A program made the position numbers and the translations under genes. Shown one piece after another: positions 1-5,537 of a stretch of DNA of 11,405 bases. The notes below the pieces were generated by a model. That model saw only the letters and a program-made list of their open reading frames with translations, did no database searches and was not told where the DNA came from. The stretch's first letter is position 1. Each line of letters begins with the position of its first letter. Origin of the DNA: an uncultured Actinomycetes bacterium (lineage in GTDB: Bacteria > Actinomycetota > Thermoleophilia > Gaiellales > F1-60-MAGs149); the NCBI GenBank assembly GCA_903960645.1, contig CAJCBN010000150.1:1-11405 (forward strand), read 5' to 3'.

Positions 1-368
1 CCGCCGGCGACCGGGACGCCGAGGCCCTTGAGCGCCTCGATGTAGAGGCTGACCAGCGGCTCGGCGACGGCGGGGTCGGCAGCCCAGGAGAACGACGGGC
101 GGTTGCCGCGGCGCGTGTCGGCCAGCAGCGTGAACTGCGAGATCACCAGGACGGAGCCCTCCACGTCGAGCACGGAGCGGTCGAAGCGCCCATCCTCGTC
201 GCGGAAGATCCGCATCTCCGCGGTCTTCTCGGCCGCGCGGGCGACGGTCTTCGCGTCGTCGCCCTCACCGATGCCGACGAGGGCGACGAGGCCCTGGCCG
301 ATCTGGCCGACGACCTCGCCGCCGATGGTGACGGAGGCTTCTGTGACTCGCTGGAGGACGATGCGCAT
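1..368 (-). CDS. dtd: D-aminoacyl-tRNA deacylase (3' end cut by window)
   Basis: The enzyme hydrolyses D-amino acids, and glycine mischarged on tRNA-Ala, from tRNA in the cytoplasm, so it is a translation quality-control factor. The reading frame from ATG at 368 runs open to the window edge (122 codons). It begins MRIVLQRVTEASV, as DTD proteins do, and carries the catalytic SQFTLLAD segment at residues 77-84 and the RRGNRPSFSWAA stretch that follows. The family is about 145-150 residues, so roughly 25 C-terminal residues lie outside the window, including the second signature with the cis Gly-Pro dipeptide. No clear Shine-Dalgarno sequence precedes the ATG. It is divergently arranged with the decarboxylase gene at 537. 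The family assignment is firm. Only the missing C-terminus cannot be checked. Confidence 0.95.
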   Translation of the reverse strand, partial: MRIVLQRVTEASVTIGGEVVGQIGQGLVALVGIGEGDDAKTVARAAEKTAEMRIFRDEDGRFDRSVLDVEGSVLVISQFTLLADTRRGNRPSFSWAADPAVAEPLVSLYIEALKGLGVPVAG

Positions 369-436
369 ACGCAGAGGGTGCCAGATCGCCGCCGTCGGCC
401 GGTCGGTGGGCTACGCTCGTCAGGCACGAACAACGG

Positions 437-472
437 GAGCCCTGCCCGCGCACACGGCGGTCTGGGCGGCTC
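437..472 (+). other. Stem-loop 1 in decarboxylase leader
   Basis: GAGCC (437-441) pairs with GGCTC (468-472). After a 2-nt bulge (CT), GCCC (444-447) pairs with GGGC (464-467), giving nine base pairs around a 16-nt loop. No T-tract follows, so it is not an ordinary intrinsic terminator. It could be part of a regulatory leader, or chance in GC-rich DNA. It does not match any riboswitch consensus I can recall. Confidence 0.35.
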
Positions 473-493
473 ACGTACGTAATCCGAAAAGAC

Positions 494-514
494 GCCGACG
501 GATGTTCCGCCGGC
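494..514 (+). other. Stem-loop 2 just upstream of the decarboxylase RBS
   Basis: GCCGACGGA (494-502) pairs with TCCGCCGGC (506-514) around a TGT loop, eight pairs with one A-C mismatch. It ends 8 nt before the GGAGG ribosome binding site at 523-527. This position would let it influence ribosome access. That role is inference; only the complementarity is seen. Confidence 0.35.
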
Positions 515-536
515 CGATCGCTGGAGGACCGCCACG

Positions 537-1961
537 ATGAGCGAAACACCGCTGTACGACGCTTATAGGAACTTTCTCGCCAAGGCCGGTACGCCGTTCA
601 CGGTGCCCGGCCACAAGCGCAATCCGGCGTTGATCGACGACTTGCTCGCGCTCGACGTGCCGCACTACACGGGCGTCGAGGATCGCCGCGTCTCGACCAA
701 GCGTCTCGCCACGGCCGAGCGCATCGCGGGTGAGCTGTGGGGTGCCGACTGGTGCGGGTTCTCCGTCCAGGGCTCCTCCCATGGCAACGAGGCGATCTGC
801 CTCTCGCTCGGCAAGCCGGGCGACAAGGTCATCGTCGCGCGAACGATTCATAAGTCGCTGTTCTTCGGCATCGTCCTCGCTGGCCTCGTGCCCGTCTGGA
901 TCCGCCCCGACATCGATGAGGAGACAGGCCTGACCGCCGGCATGCCCGTAAGTCGCGTGGCCGATGCGCTCAAGGAGCACCCGGACGCCAAGGCCGTCAT
1001 GCTCGTCGAGCCGAGCTACGTCGGTGGTGTCTCCGACGTCGCGGGGCACGCCAAGCTGGCCCACGCCCACGGCATCCCACTGACGGTCGATGCCGCCTGG
1101 GGCGCGCACCTGGGGTTCCATCCCGACCTCCCGCCGCACGCGATTCAGGCCGGCGCCGATGTCCTCGTGACGAGCATCCACAAGCACATGACAGGGTTCA
1201 CGCAGTCCTCGATGGTGCTGGCGCAGAGCGAGCGCATCGACCTCGAGCGACTCGAGGCCGCGTTTGAGGGCCTGCACACGACGAGCCCGTCGGGCGCGAT
1301 CTTCGCCAGCATCGACCTGGCGCGCGATCTGCTGCAGGAGCGCGGCGAGGAACTGCTCGGCCAGGCCATCCGGCTGGCCGAGGAGTCGCGCGAGCGCTTC
1401 CGTCAGGTGCCGGGACTCGGCGTCGTTGGTACGGAGATCGCCGACCGCTCCCCCGCGCTGTTCCAGCACGACCCGACCAAGATCGTGCTCACGCTCAGCG
1501 GCACGGGCGCGGACGGGCAGCTCGTCGCCGACGTCCTTGAGCAGCGTGGCCTGCACTTGGAATTCGCCGACCGCGACACCTTCTGCCCCGTCATCACCCT
1601 TGGCGACACCCCGGAGACCGTCGACTTCATGACCACGGAGATCATCCGCGCCATTGAGGAGCACCGCGGCGAGCCGCGCAAGCTGGTGCACACGATCGCC
1701 TGGACGCTCGAGCCCGATACGGCGATGACGCCGCGCGATGCGTTCTTCGCCGACCACGAGCGCGTCTCGGCCGCCGCGGCCGTCGGACGGATCGCCGCAG
1801 AGTCCGCTGTGCCGTACCCGCCCGGCGTGCCCGCGCTGGCGCCGGGTGAGCGCATCAACGGCGATGTGCTCGCAGCGCTACAGGCCGAGGCCCAGAGCGG
1901 CACGCGCATCGCCTACTGCGGCGACCCGATGCTCGAGACGGTCCTCGTCGTCAAGGAGTAG
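537..1961 (+). CDS. Orn/Lys/Arg decarboxylase, short PLP fold-type I form
   Basis: This is a PLP-dependent cytoplasmic decarboxylase of the Orn/Lys/Arg major domain family, acting on a basic amino acid to give a diamine or agmatine for polyamine synthesis. It has 474 residues, close to the short SpeA/YaaO-type enzymes, and lacks the N-terminal wing domain of the large inducible enterobacterial forms. Visible landmarks are FTVPGHKR at 21-28, the glycine/serine-rich QGSSHGNEA region at 78-86, VDAAWGAH at 184-191 with Asp185 placed to bind the pyridine nitrogen, and SIHKHMTG at 213-220, where Lys216 should form the Schiff base. The C-terminal domain contains PYPPGVPALAPGE, typical of the family. 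GGAGG at 523-527 fixes the start. Substrate cannot be decided from sequence: lysine, arginine and ornithine are all possible. A strong terminator follows at 1977-2002. Confidence 0.9.
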   Translation: MSETPLYDAYRNFLAKAGTPFTVPGHKRNPALIDDLLALDVPHYTGVEDRRVSTKRLATAERIAGELWGADWCGFSVQGSSHGNEAICLSLGKPGDKVIVARTIHKSLFFGIVLAGLVPVWIRPDIDEETGLTAGMPVSRVADALKEHPDAKAVMLVEPSYVGGVSDVAGHAKLAHAHGIPLTVDAAWGAHLGFHPDLPPHAIQAGADVLVTSIHKHMTGFTQSSMVLAQSERIDLERLEAAFEGLHTTSPSGAIFASIDLARDLLQERGEELLGQAIRLAEESRERFRQVPGLGVVGTEIADRSPALFQHDPTKIVLTLSGTGADGQLVADVLEQRGLHLEFADRDTFCPVITLGDTPETVDFMTTEIIRAIEEHRGEPRKLVHTIAWTLEPDTAMTPRDAFFADHERVSAAAAVGRIAAESAVPYPPGVPALAPGERINGDVLAALQAEAQSGTRIAYCGDPMLETVLVVKE

Positions 1962-1976
1962 TTCCTGAACGACGAA

Positions 1977-2002
1977 GGGCCCGCTCCGGGTGGAGCGGGC
2001 CC
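1977..2002. terminator. Bidirectional terminator between convergent genes
   Basis: GGGCCCGCTCC (1977-1987) and GGAGCGGGCCC (1992-2002) form a perfect 11-bp stem with a GGGT loop. It begins 15 nt after the decarboxylase stop codon and lies 38 nt downstream of the stop codon of the minus-strand secreted-protein gene. No long T-tract is present on either side, although the minus-strand exit (TTCGTCGTT) is the richer in T. Actinobacterial terminators often lack U-tracts. It probably serves both genes. Confidence 0.85.
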
Positions 2003-2040
2003 GTATCGTGCTGTGAGCGGGGCGATACCCCGGTCGGGGA

Positions 2041-3015
2041 CTACGTGATCTTGGCGACGTTGAAGACGCCCTTCAGGAAGATGATCTTCTGCGCCTTGAA
2101 CGTCGGCTGGTAGGTCGCCGCATCGAAGGTGACCTTGCCGCGGAACTGCGCCTTGATCGAGCCGGGCGCCTTGTTGGCCGCGTCATCGAGCTCCTTGCAC
2201 GACACGAGGTCGGGGATCTTGTCCGGGTCCGTCGTATCGGCGAAGCACGTGGTGGATGCAGTCGTGTTGATGACGAACGACTCGCCCTCCAGCTGCTCGT
2301 TGAGGAACGCCTTGGTCTGCTTGTTGACGCCGTCCACGACGCTCTTGAATGTGACGTCGAACGAACCGTTCGTCTCACCGCTGCCCTCGACGTTCATGTT
2401 CACGACGAGGAACTTATTGTTGAGCTGCTTCTTGATGTCGGTGGTCGGGGGTGCGTCGAACCCACCATCCTGTCCCGGCGGCAGGCACGGCGCGTTCCGC
2501 GTCGGCTTGACACCCGGCGGACACGGAGCCGGCTTACACGGCGAATTCATCGAGGGCTGCTGCCCCGCCGCACAATCGGGCAGGTCGATCTTGCACGGCG
2601 CCTGTGGCGTCGGCAGCTGACCGGCCGCGCAGTCAGCGAGATTCGCCCAATCGATGATCGGCTTACCACCCCCGGTACTACCGCTACCACTGGCACCGCC
2701 GCTGCCACCACCCGTCGATGGGATGCACGGACTCTCGGGCGTCGGCATCGTGCCCGGCTCGCAGGGCTTGATCTCCTGACCGGGAGCCATGCCACAGGCC
2801 ATGGGGTTTGCGTTACAAATCTGAGCGAGCTCCAGCGCGGAAGACGCCGTCGTCCCCGCGACTGCGCACGGGTAGGTCTGCATGGGGTTGGCGGTGCAGG
2901 CGGGCGCCTGGCGCGTCGCTGCCGAGAGCGGGTTTGCCACGCCGATGTTCGCCGCCGCGAGCAACGCAAGCGCCGCCAGGGTAACCACCATCAGAAGGCG
3001 CGTGGTGCGCTTCAT
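2041..3015 (-). CDS. Secreted cysteine-module protein, function unknown
   Basis: I do not recognise a named family. ATG at 3015 is preferred because AGGAGG (3029-3024) sits 8 nt upstream; an in-frame TTG at 3021 is only 2 nt from the Shine-Dalgarno. The 324-residue product starts with a signal peptide (MKRTTR, then a hydrophobic stretch to about residue 27), so it should be exported. Residues 40-74 hold two ANPM-containing cysteine segments. Then come four copies of a 13-residue module, C-x2-G-x2-P-[TS]-x3-P-C, at 85-97, 129-141, 148-160 and 165-177. A Ser/Gly linker (100-118) separates the first copy from the rest. Residues about 195-324 look like a beta-rich globular domain with Cys257 and Cys273. 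All 14 cysteines are even in number and locally paired, consistent with disulfides outside the cell. There is no sortase signal, lipobox or C-terminal membrane helix. Confidence 0.8.
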   Translation of the reverse strand: MKRTTRLLMVVTLAALALLAAANIGVANPLSAATRQAPACTANPMQTYPCAVAGTTASSALELAQICNANPMACGMAPGQEIKPCEPGTMPTPESPCIPSTGGGSGGASGSGSTGGGKPIIDWANLADCAAGQLPTPQAPCKIDLPDCAAGQQPSMNSPCKPAPCPPGVKPTRNAPCLPPGQDGGFDAPPTTDIKKQLNNKFLVVNMNVEGSGETNGSFDVTFKSVVDGVNKQTKAFLNEQLEGESFVINTTASTTCFADTTDPDKIPDLVSCKELDDAANKAPGSIKAQFRGKVTFDAATYQPTFKAQKIIFLKGVFNVAKIT

Positions 3016-3109
3016 GAGCAACTCCTCCTAGGAAATCGAATCCAGACCGACGCTTCGATGAGAGGGAGTGTTACGCGATCGCCAAGGGACCGCAACACCG
3101 GTACCCAAT

Positions 3110-3131
3110 CCGGTACACGCCCGTGTGCCGG
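3110..3131. repeat. Imperfect inverted repeat upstream of secreted-protein gene
   Basis: CCGGTACACG (3110-3119) faces CGTGTGCCGG (3122-3131) with a CC spacer; nine of ten positions match. An extra direct copy of CCGGTAC lies just to the left (3098-3104). It sits about 95 bp upstream of the minus-strand start at 3015. It could be a regulator binding site, or chance. Confidence 0.3.
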
Positions 3132-3253
3132 CTCACCGCCTGGCAGACGGGCAAGCCCGCTGAGTAGGGGACGTGCGATCGCGGTGTGGACGCTGCGGAT
3201 CTGTGGCGTGCCCCAGGGAACCGCCGCGGCGGTGGCGCCATGTGCAACGATTC

Positions 3254-3284
3254 GGTTTCTGCCTACGGGACATAGGCAGAAACC
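3254..3284. promoter_or_regulatory. Perfect 12-bp inverted repeat, candidate aceB operator
   Basis: GGTTTCTGCCTA (3254-3265) and TAGGCAGAAACC (3273-3284) are exact reverse complements separated by CGGGACA. The right arm ends 22 nt before the malate synthase ATG and 11 nt before its GGAGA ribosome binding site. The arms are noticeably less GC-rich than their surroundings. A dyad this long in this position fits a dimeric repressor site; malate synthase genes are commonly under such control (for example by IclR-type regulators). An RNA hairpin in the leader is the alternative. No regulator gene lies in the window. Confidence 0.6.
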
Positions 3285-3306
3285 TATACGTCACCGGAGA
3301 CTCATC

Positions 3307-4884
3307 ATGGCCGCCCCCACCGAGCTCGAGATCATCGGACCCGTCGCACCCGAGCGCGCACACCTGCTGTCCGACGCAGCCCTCACCCTCGTGGTCCGCC
3401 TGCAGCGTGAGCTCGGGCCGCGCCGCCTCGAGTTGCTCGCCGCCCGCGCCGCCCGTCAGGAGCGCCTCGACGCCGGCGAGCGGATGGACTTCCTGCCGGA
3501 GACGGCCGCCATCCGTGACGGCGACTGGCATGTCGCCCCCGCTCCCGCCGATCTGCTGGATCGCCGCGTCGAGATCACCGGCCCAGCCGAGGCCAAGATG
3601 ATGATCAACGCCCTCAACTCGGGCGCGAAGGTCTTCATGTGCGACCTGGAGGACGCCCTCTCGCCGCGCTGGACCAACGTCCTCGACGGGCAGGCCGCGC
3701 TCCACGACGCGATCCGTCGCAGCCTTGAGTTCACCAACGACGTCGGCAAGCACTACACGCTCAACGACGAGATCGCCACGCTGATCGTGCGCCCCCGCGG
3801 CTGGCACCTCGAGGAACGCCACGTCCTCGTCGACGGCCAGCCGGTCGCCGGCGGGCTGTTCGACATCGCGCTGTACCTCACCCACAACGCGGCAGAGCTC
3901 GTGGCGCGCGGCTCCGGCCCCTACTTCTACCTGCCCAAGCTCGAGTCGCATCTCGAGGCGCGCCTCTGGAACGACGCCTTCCGCATCGCGCAGGAGGAGG
4001 TCGGCATTCCCTACGGCACGATCCGCGCCACCGTCCTGATCGAGACGCTGCCCGCGGCCTTCGAGATGGAGGAGATCCTCTACGAGCTGCGCGACCACGC
4101 CTCCGGGCTCAACGCCGGGCGCTGGGATTACATCTTCAGCTCGATCAAGAAGCTGCACGCCCACCGCGACGCGATCCTCCCCGACCGTGCCTGCGTGACC
4201 ATGGGCGTGCCGTTCATGCACGCCTACACGCAGCTTCTGGTGCGCTCGTGCCACCGGCGCGGCGCGCACGCGATCGGCGGCATGGCCGCGTTCATCCCCT
4301 CGCGACGCGACGCCGCGGTCAACGAGAACGCCTTCGCGAAGGTCCGCGAGGACAAGGAGCGCGAGGTCAACGGCGGCTGCGACGGCACGTGGGTCGCCCA
4401 TCCCGATCTCGTGCCCCTCGCCATGGAGATCTTTGACGCCGTGCTCGGCGATCGCCCCAATCAGGTCGACCGCCTGCGCGAGGACGTCATCCCGAACGCG
4501 GCCGCGCTGGTGGCGCTCGGTGAGACCCCGGGCACGATCACCGAAACCGGTGTGCGCACGAACATCTCGGTCGGCACTCGCTACATCGCGGCGTGGCTCG
4601 ACGGCCTCGGTGCCGTCGCCATCGACAACCTGATGGAGGACGCCGCCACCGCCGAGATCTCGCGCGCCCAGCTCTGGCAGTGGCTGCACTTCGCCGTGGA
4701 ACTCGAGGACGGGCGCACGCTCACGCCCGAGCTCTACGCGCAGCTCCGCGACGAGGAGATCGAGAAGATCGGCGGACGCCACGAGGGCCGGGTCGGCGAG
4801 GCGGTCGAGCTGCTCGACCAGCTCGTCCAGCAGGAGCGGTTCGAGGAGTTCCTGACGATTCCGGCCTACGCCAGACTGGCGTAG
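3307..4884 (+). CDS. aceB: Malate synthase A
   Basis: The enzyme condenses glyoxylate with acetyl-CoA to give malate, the second step of the glyoxylate shunt, and also takes up glyoxylate from purine or glycolate breakdown. The ATG at 3307 follows GGAGA (3296-3300) and gives 525 residues, close to the usual 530-540 of the A isoform. The frame is open further upstream, but that part covers the palindromic region. Landmarks: MCDLEDALSPRW at 111-122, VRPRGWHL at 161-168 with the active-site arginines, IETLPAAFEM at 245-254, the family signature LRDHASGLNAGRWDY at 261-275 containing the Mg-binding Asp274, CDGTWVAHPDL at 358-368, and MEDAATAEISRAQLW at 443-457, holding the probable catalytic base Asp445. 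No isocitrate lyase gene is in the window. Control probably runs through the inverted repeat at 3254-3284. The last codons and stop lie in a hairpin. Confidence 0.97.
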   Translation: MAAPTELEIIGPVAPERAHLLSDAALTLVVRLQRELGPRRLELLAARAARQERLDAGERMDFLPETAAIRDGDWHVAPAPADLLDRRVEITGPAEAKMMINALNSGAKVFMCDLEDALSPRWTNVLDGQAALHDAIRRSLEFTNDVGKHYTLNDEIATLIVRPRGWHLEERHVLVDGQPVAGGLFDIALYLTHNAAELVARGSGPYFYLPKLESHLEARLWNDAFRIAQEEVGIPYGTIRATVLIETLPAAFEMEEILYELRDHASGLNAGRWDYIFSSIKKLHAHRDAILPDRACVTMGVPFMHAYTQLLVRSCHRRGAHAIGGMAAFIPSRRDAAVNENAFAKVREDKEREVNGGCDGTWVAHPDLVPLAMEIFDAVLGDRPNQVDRLREDVIPNAAALVALGETPGTITETGVRTNISVGTRYIAAWLDGLGAVAIDNLMEDAATAEISRAQLWQWLHFAVELEDGRTLTPELYAQLRDEEIEKIGGRHEGRVGEAVELLDQLVQQERFEEFLTIPAYARLA

Positions 4885-4889
4885 GCCGG
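4861..4889 (+). terminator. Terminator hairpin spanning the aceB stop codon
   Basis: CCGGCCTACGCCAG (4861-4874) and CTGGCGTAGGCCGG (4876-4889) are perfect 14-nt arms around a single A. The top pairs must open to make a loop, leaving about 12 pairs. The aceB TAG (4882-4884) lies in the right arm, so the hairpin encodes the end of the protein (PAYARLA). There is no T-tract; CCAAACC follows. Confidence 0.7.
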
Positions 4890-5058
4890 CCAAACCGCGC
4901 GATCTGCCTCCCGGTCACGAGCCGTGTTGGTGCCGGCCGGTCGCCGCGGGCCCTCGCAGACCTCCACGTGGAGATGGCCGCCGGCAGCGGCCGCCGCGTT
5001 CCGGCCGCCCACCGTCAACGAGCTTCACCATGGACCGCGGCAGCCGCGATCCGTCACC
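4890..5058. other. Convergent intergenic region aceB / thioesterase
   Basis: This 169-bp stretch separates two convergent genes. I see no gene in it. It holds the self-complementary CTCCACGTGGAG (4962-4973), a weak 7-bp hairpin (GCGGCCG 4987-4993 with CGGCCGC 5002-5008), and the hairpin at 5032-5052 listed separately. Open frames passing through it are antisense to the thioesterase and have no family resemblance. Confidence 0.5.
5032..5052 (-). terminator. Possible terminator after the thioesterase gene
   Basis: GGA-C-CGCGGC (5032-5041) pairs with GCCGCG-A-TCC (5043-5052), nine pairs with one C-A mismatch and a one-base centre. It starts 6 nt past the stop codon of the minus-strand thioesterase gene. 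The small centre means the top pairs would open. There is no T-tract, so this is only a candidate 3' end for the pnt operon. Confidence 0.4.
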
Positions 5059-5520
5059 TCACTCCGTCGGCACCTCGACGACCGCGAACGTCGCGAGGGC
5101 GATGGCGAGGATGCGATCGCGATCGTCGCGCATCTTGCCCTCGGCCACGATCGTGCGGCGGCCGTGGTGCTGCACCTCGCCCGTCGCCGTGATCGGCGTG
5201 CCGGGGATCACCGGTCGGGTGAGGTTGACCTTGATCTCGATCGTCACGGCGCGCCGCCCCGCCGGCAGCAGCGTGTGCGCCGCGCCGCCGAGGGCCGAAT
5301 CCATCAGCGTGGTCACCCAGCCGCCGTGGACAAGGCCGATCTGGTTGAGGTGGCGCTCATCGGGCGTGGCGGACAGCACGGCGCGGCCTTCTCCAAGATC
5401 GACCACCTGGAGATCAGCGAGCACCGCCCACGGACTCGGCGTGATCTGTCCGTCCTTGAGCTGCTGGAACAGCTCGAGACCGGACAGCGAGGTGTGTTTG
5501 GGATCGGTATCGCCAACCAT
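5059..5520 (-). CDS. PaaI-family hotdog-fold thioesterase
   Basis: This 153-residue protein has the single-domain hotdog fold of PaaI/YbgC-like acyl-CoA thioesterases. The diagnostic segment is HLNQIGLVHGGWVTTLMDSALG-like, at residues 57-78, given here as key parts: Asn59, HGG at 65-67, and Asp74 in the central helix, the usual position of the catalytic acid. The C-terminal half gives the expected beta strands, including the VTIEIKVNLTRPV segment at 92-104. It should hydrolyse an acyl-CoA or aryl-CoA in the cytoplasm; the substrate cannot be read from sequence. It begins 17 nt after the pntB stop, with no Shine-Dalgarno in the gap, so it is probably the last gene of the pnt operon and translated by coupling or re-initiation. 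No other member of a phenylacetate pathway is nearby, so the true role is open. Confidence 0.85.
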   Translation of the reverse strand: MVGDTDPKHTSLSGLELFQQLKDGQITPSPWAVLADLQVVDLGEGRAVLSATPDERHLNQIGLVHGGWVTTLMDSALGGAAHTLLPAGRRAVTIEIKVNLTRPVIPGTPITATGEVQHHGRRTIVAEGKMRDDRDRILAIALATFAVVEVPTE

Positions 5521-5537
5521 GCGCAGCGCCCGCGGCC

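Larger units (their letters stand above)
369..536. promoter_or_regulatory. Divergent intergenic region dtd / decarboxylase
   Basis: This 168-bp gap must hold promoters for both genes. On the plus strand TACGCT (412-417) fits the actinobacterial -10 pattern TANNNT, but no good -35 lies about 17 bp upstream. If it is used, the decarboxylase mRNA would have a leader of roughly 110 nt. That leader would contain both hairpins listed separately. A GGAGG Shine-Dalgarno at 523-527 sits 9 nt before the ATG at 537. ACGTACGT (473-480) is a short palindrome of unknown meaning. The promoter call is weak. The Shine-Dalgarno is clear. Confidence 0.4.
3016..3306. promoter_or_regulatory. Divergent regulatory region, secreted protein / aceB
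   Basis: This 291-bp gap lies between the divergent starts at 3015 and 3307. I see no gene in it. It is rich in inverted repeats: an imperfect one at 3110-3131, the self-complementary 14-mer ACCGCCGCGGCGGT at 3220-3233 followed by TGGCGCCA (3233-3240), and the perfect 12-bp repeat at 3254-3284. TATACG at 3285-3290 resembles a -10, but using it would start the aceB transcript inside its own GGAGA ribosome binding site (3296-3300). No convincing -35/-10 pair stands out for either gene. The plus-strand frame stays open from 3058, but this part is judged non-coding. Confidence 0.6.

Noticed and set aside
437..514. Known riboswitch (for example a guanidine class) in the decarboxylase leader
   Set aside because: Two hairpins are present, but the loops lack the conserved ACGR loops of the two-hairpin guanidine class and no other consensus I know fits.
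471..1757. 428-codon open frame on the minus strand opposite the decarboxylase
   Set aside because: Same explanation: antisense shadow of a well-supported PLP decarboxylase gene, with no recognisable domain or ribosome binding site.
3058..3306. N-terminal extension of malate synthase from an upstream ATG
   Set aside because: It would add 83 residues without family counterpart and cover the inverted repeats; the ATG at 3307 has an RBS and gives the normal family length.
3133..4893. 586-codon open frame on the minus strand opposite aceB
   Set aside because: It is a shadow of high-GC third codon positions in aceB; the translation is a low-complexity mix with no family motifs, and aceB itself is certain.
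3075..5125. Recurrent GCGATCGC/GCGATCG octamers as a HIP1-like repeat
   Set aside because: The few occurrences, mostly inside coding sequence, are what a GC-rich genome with GAT-CGC codon pairs would give; no regular spacing.
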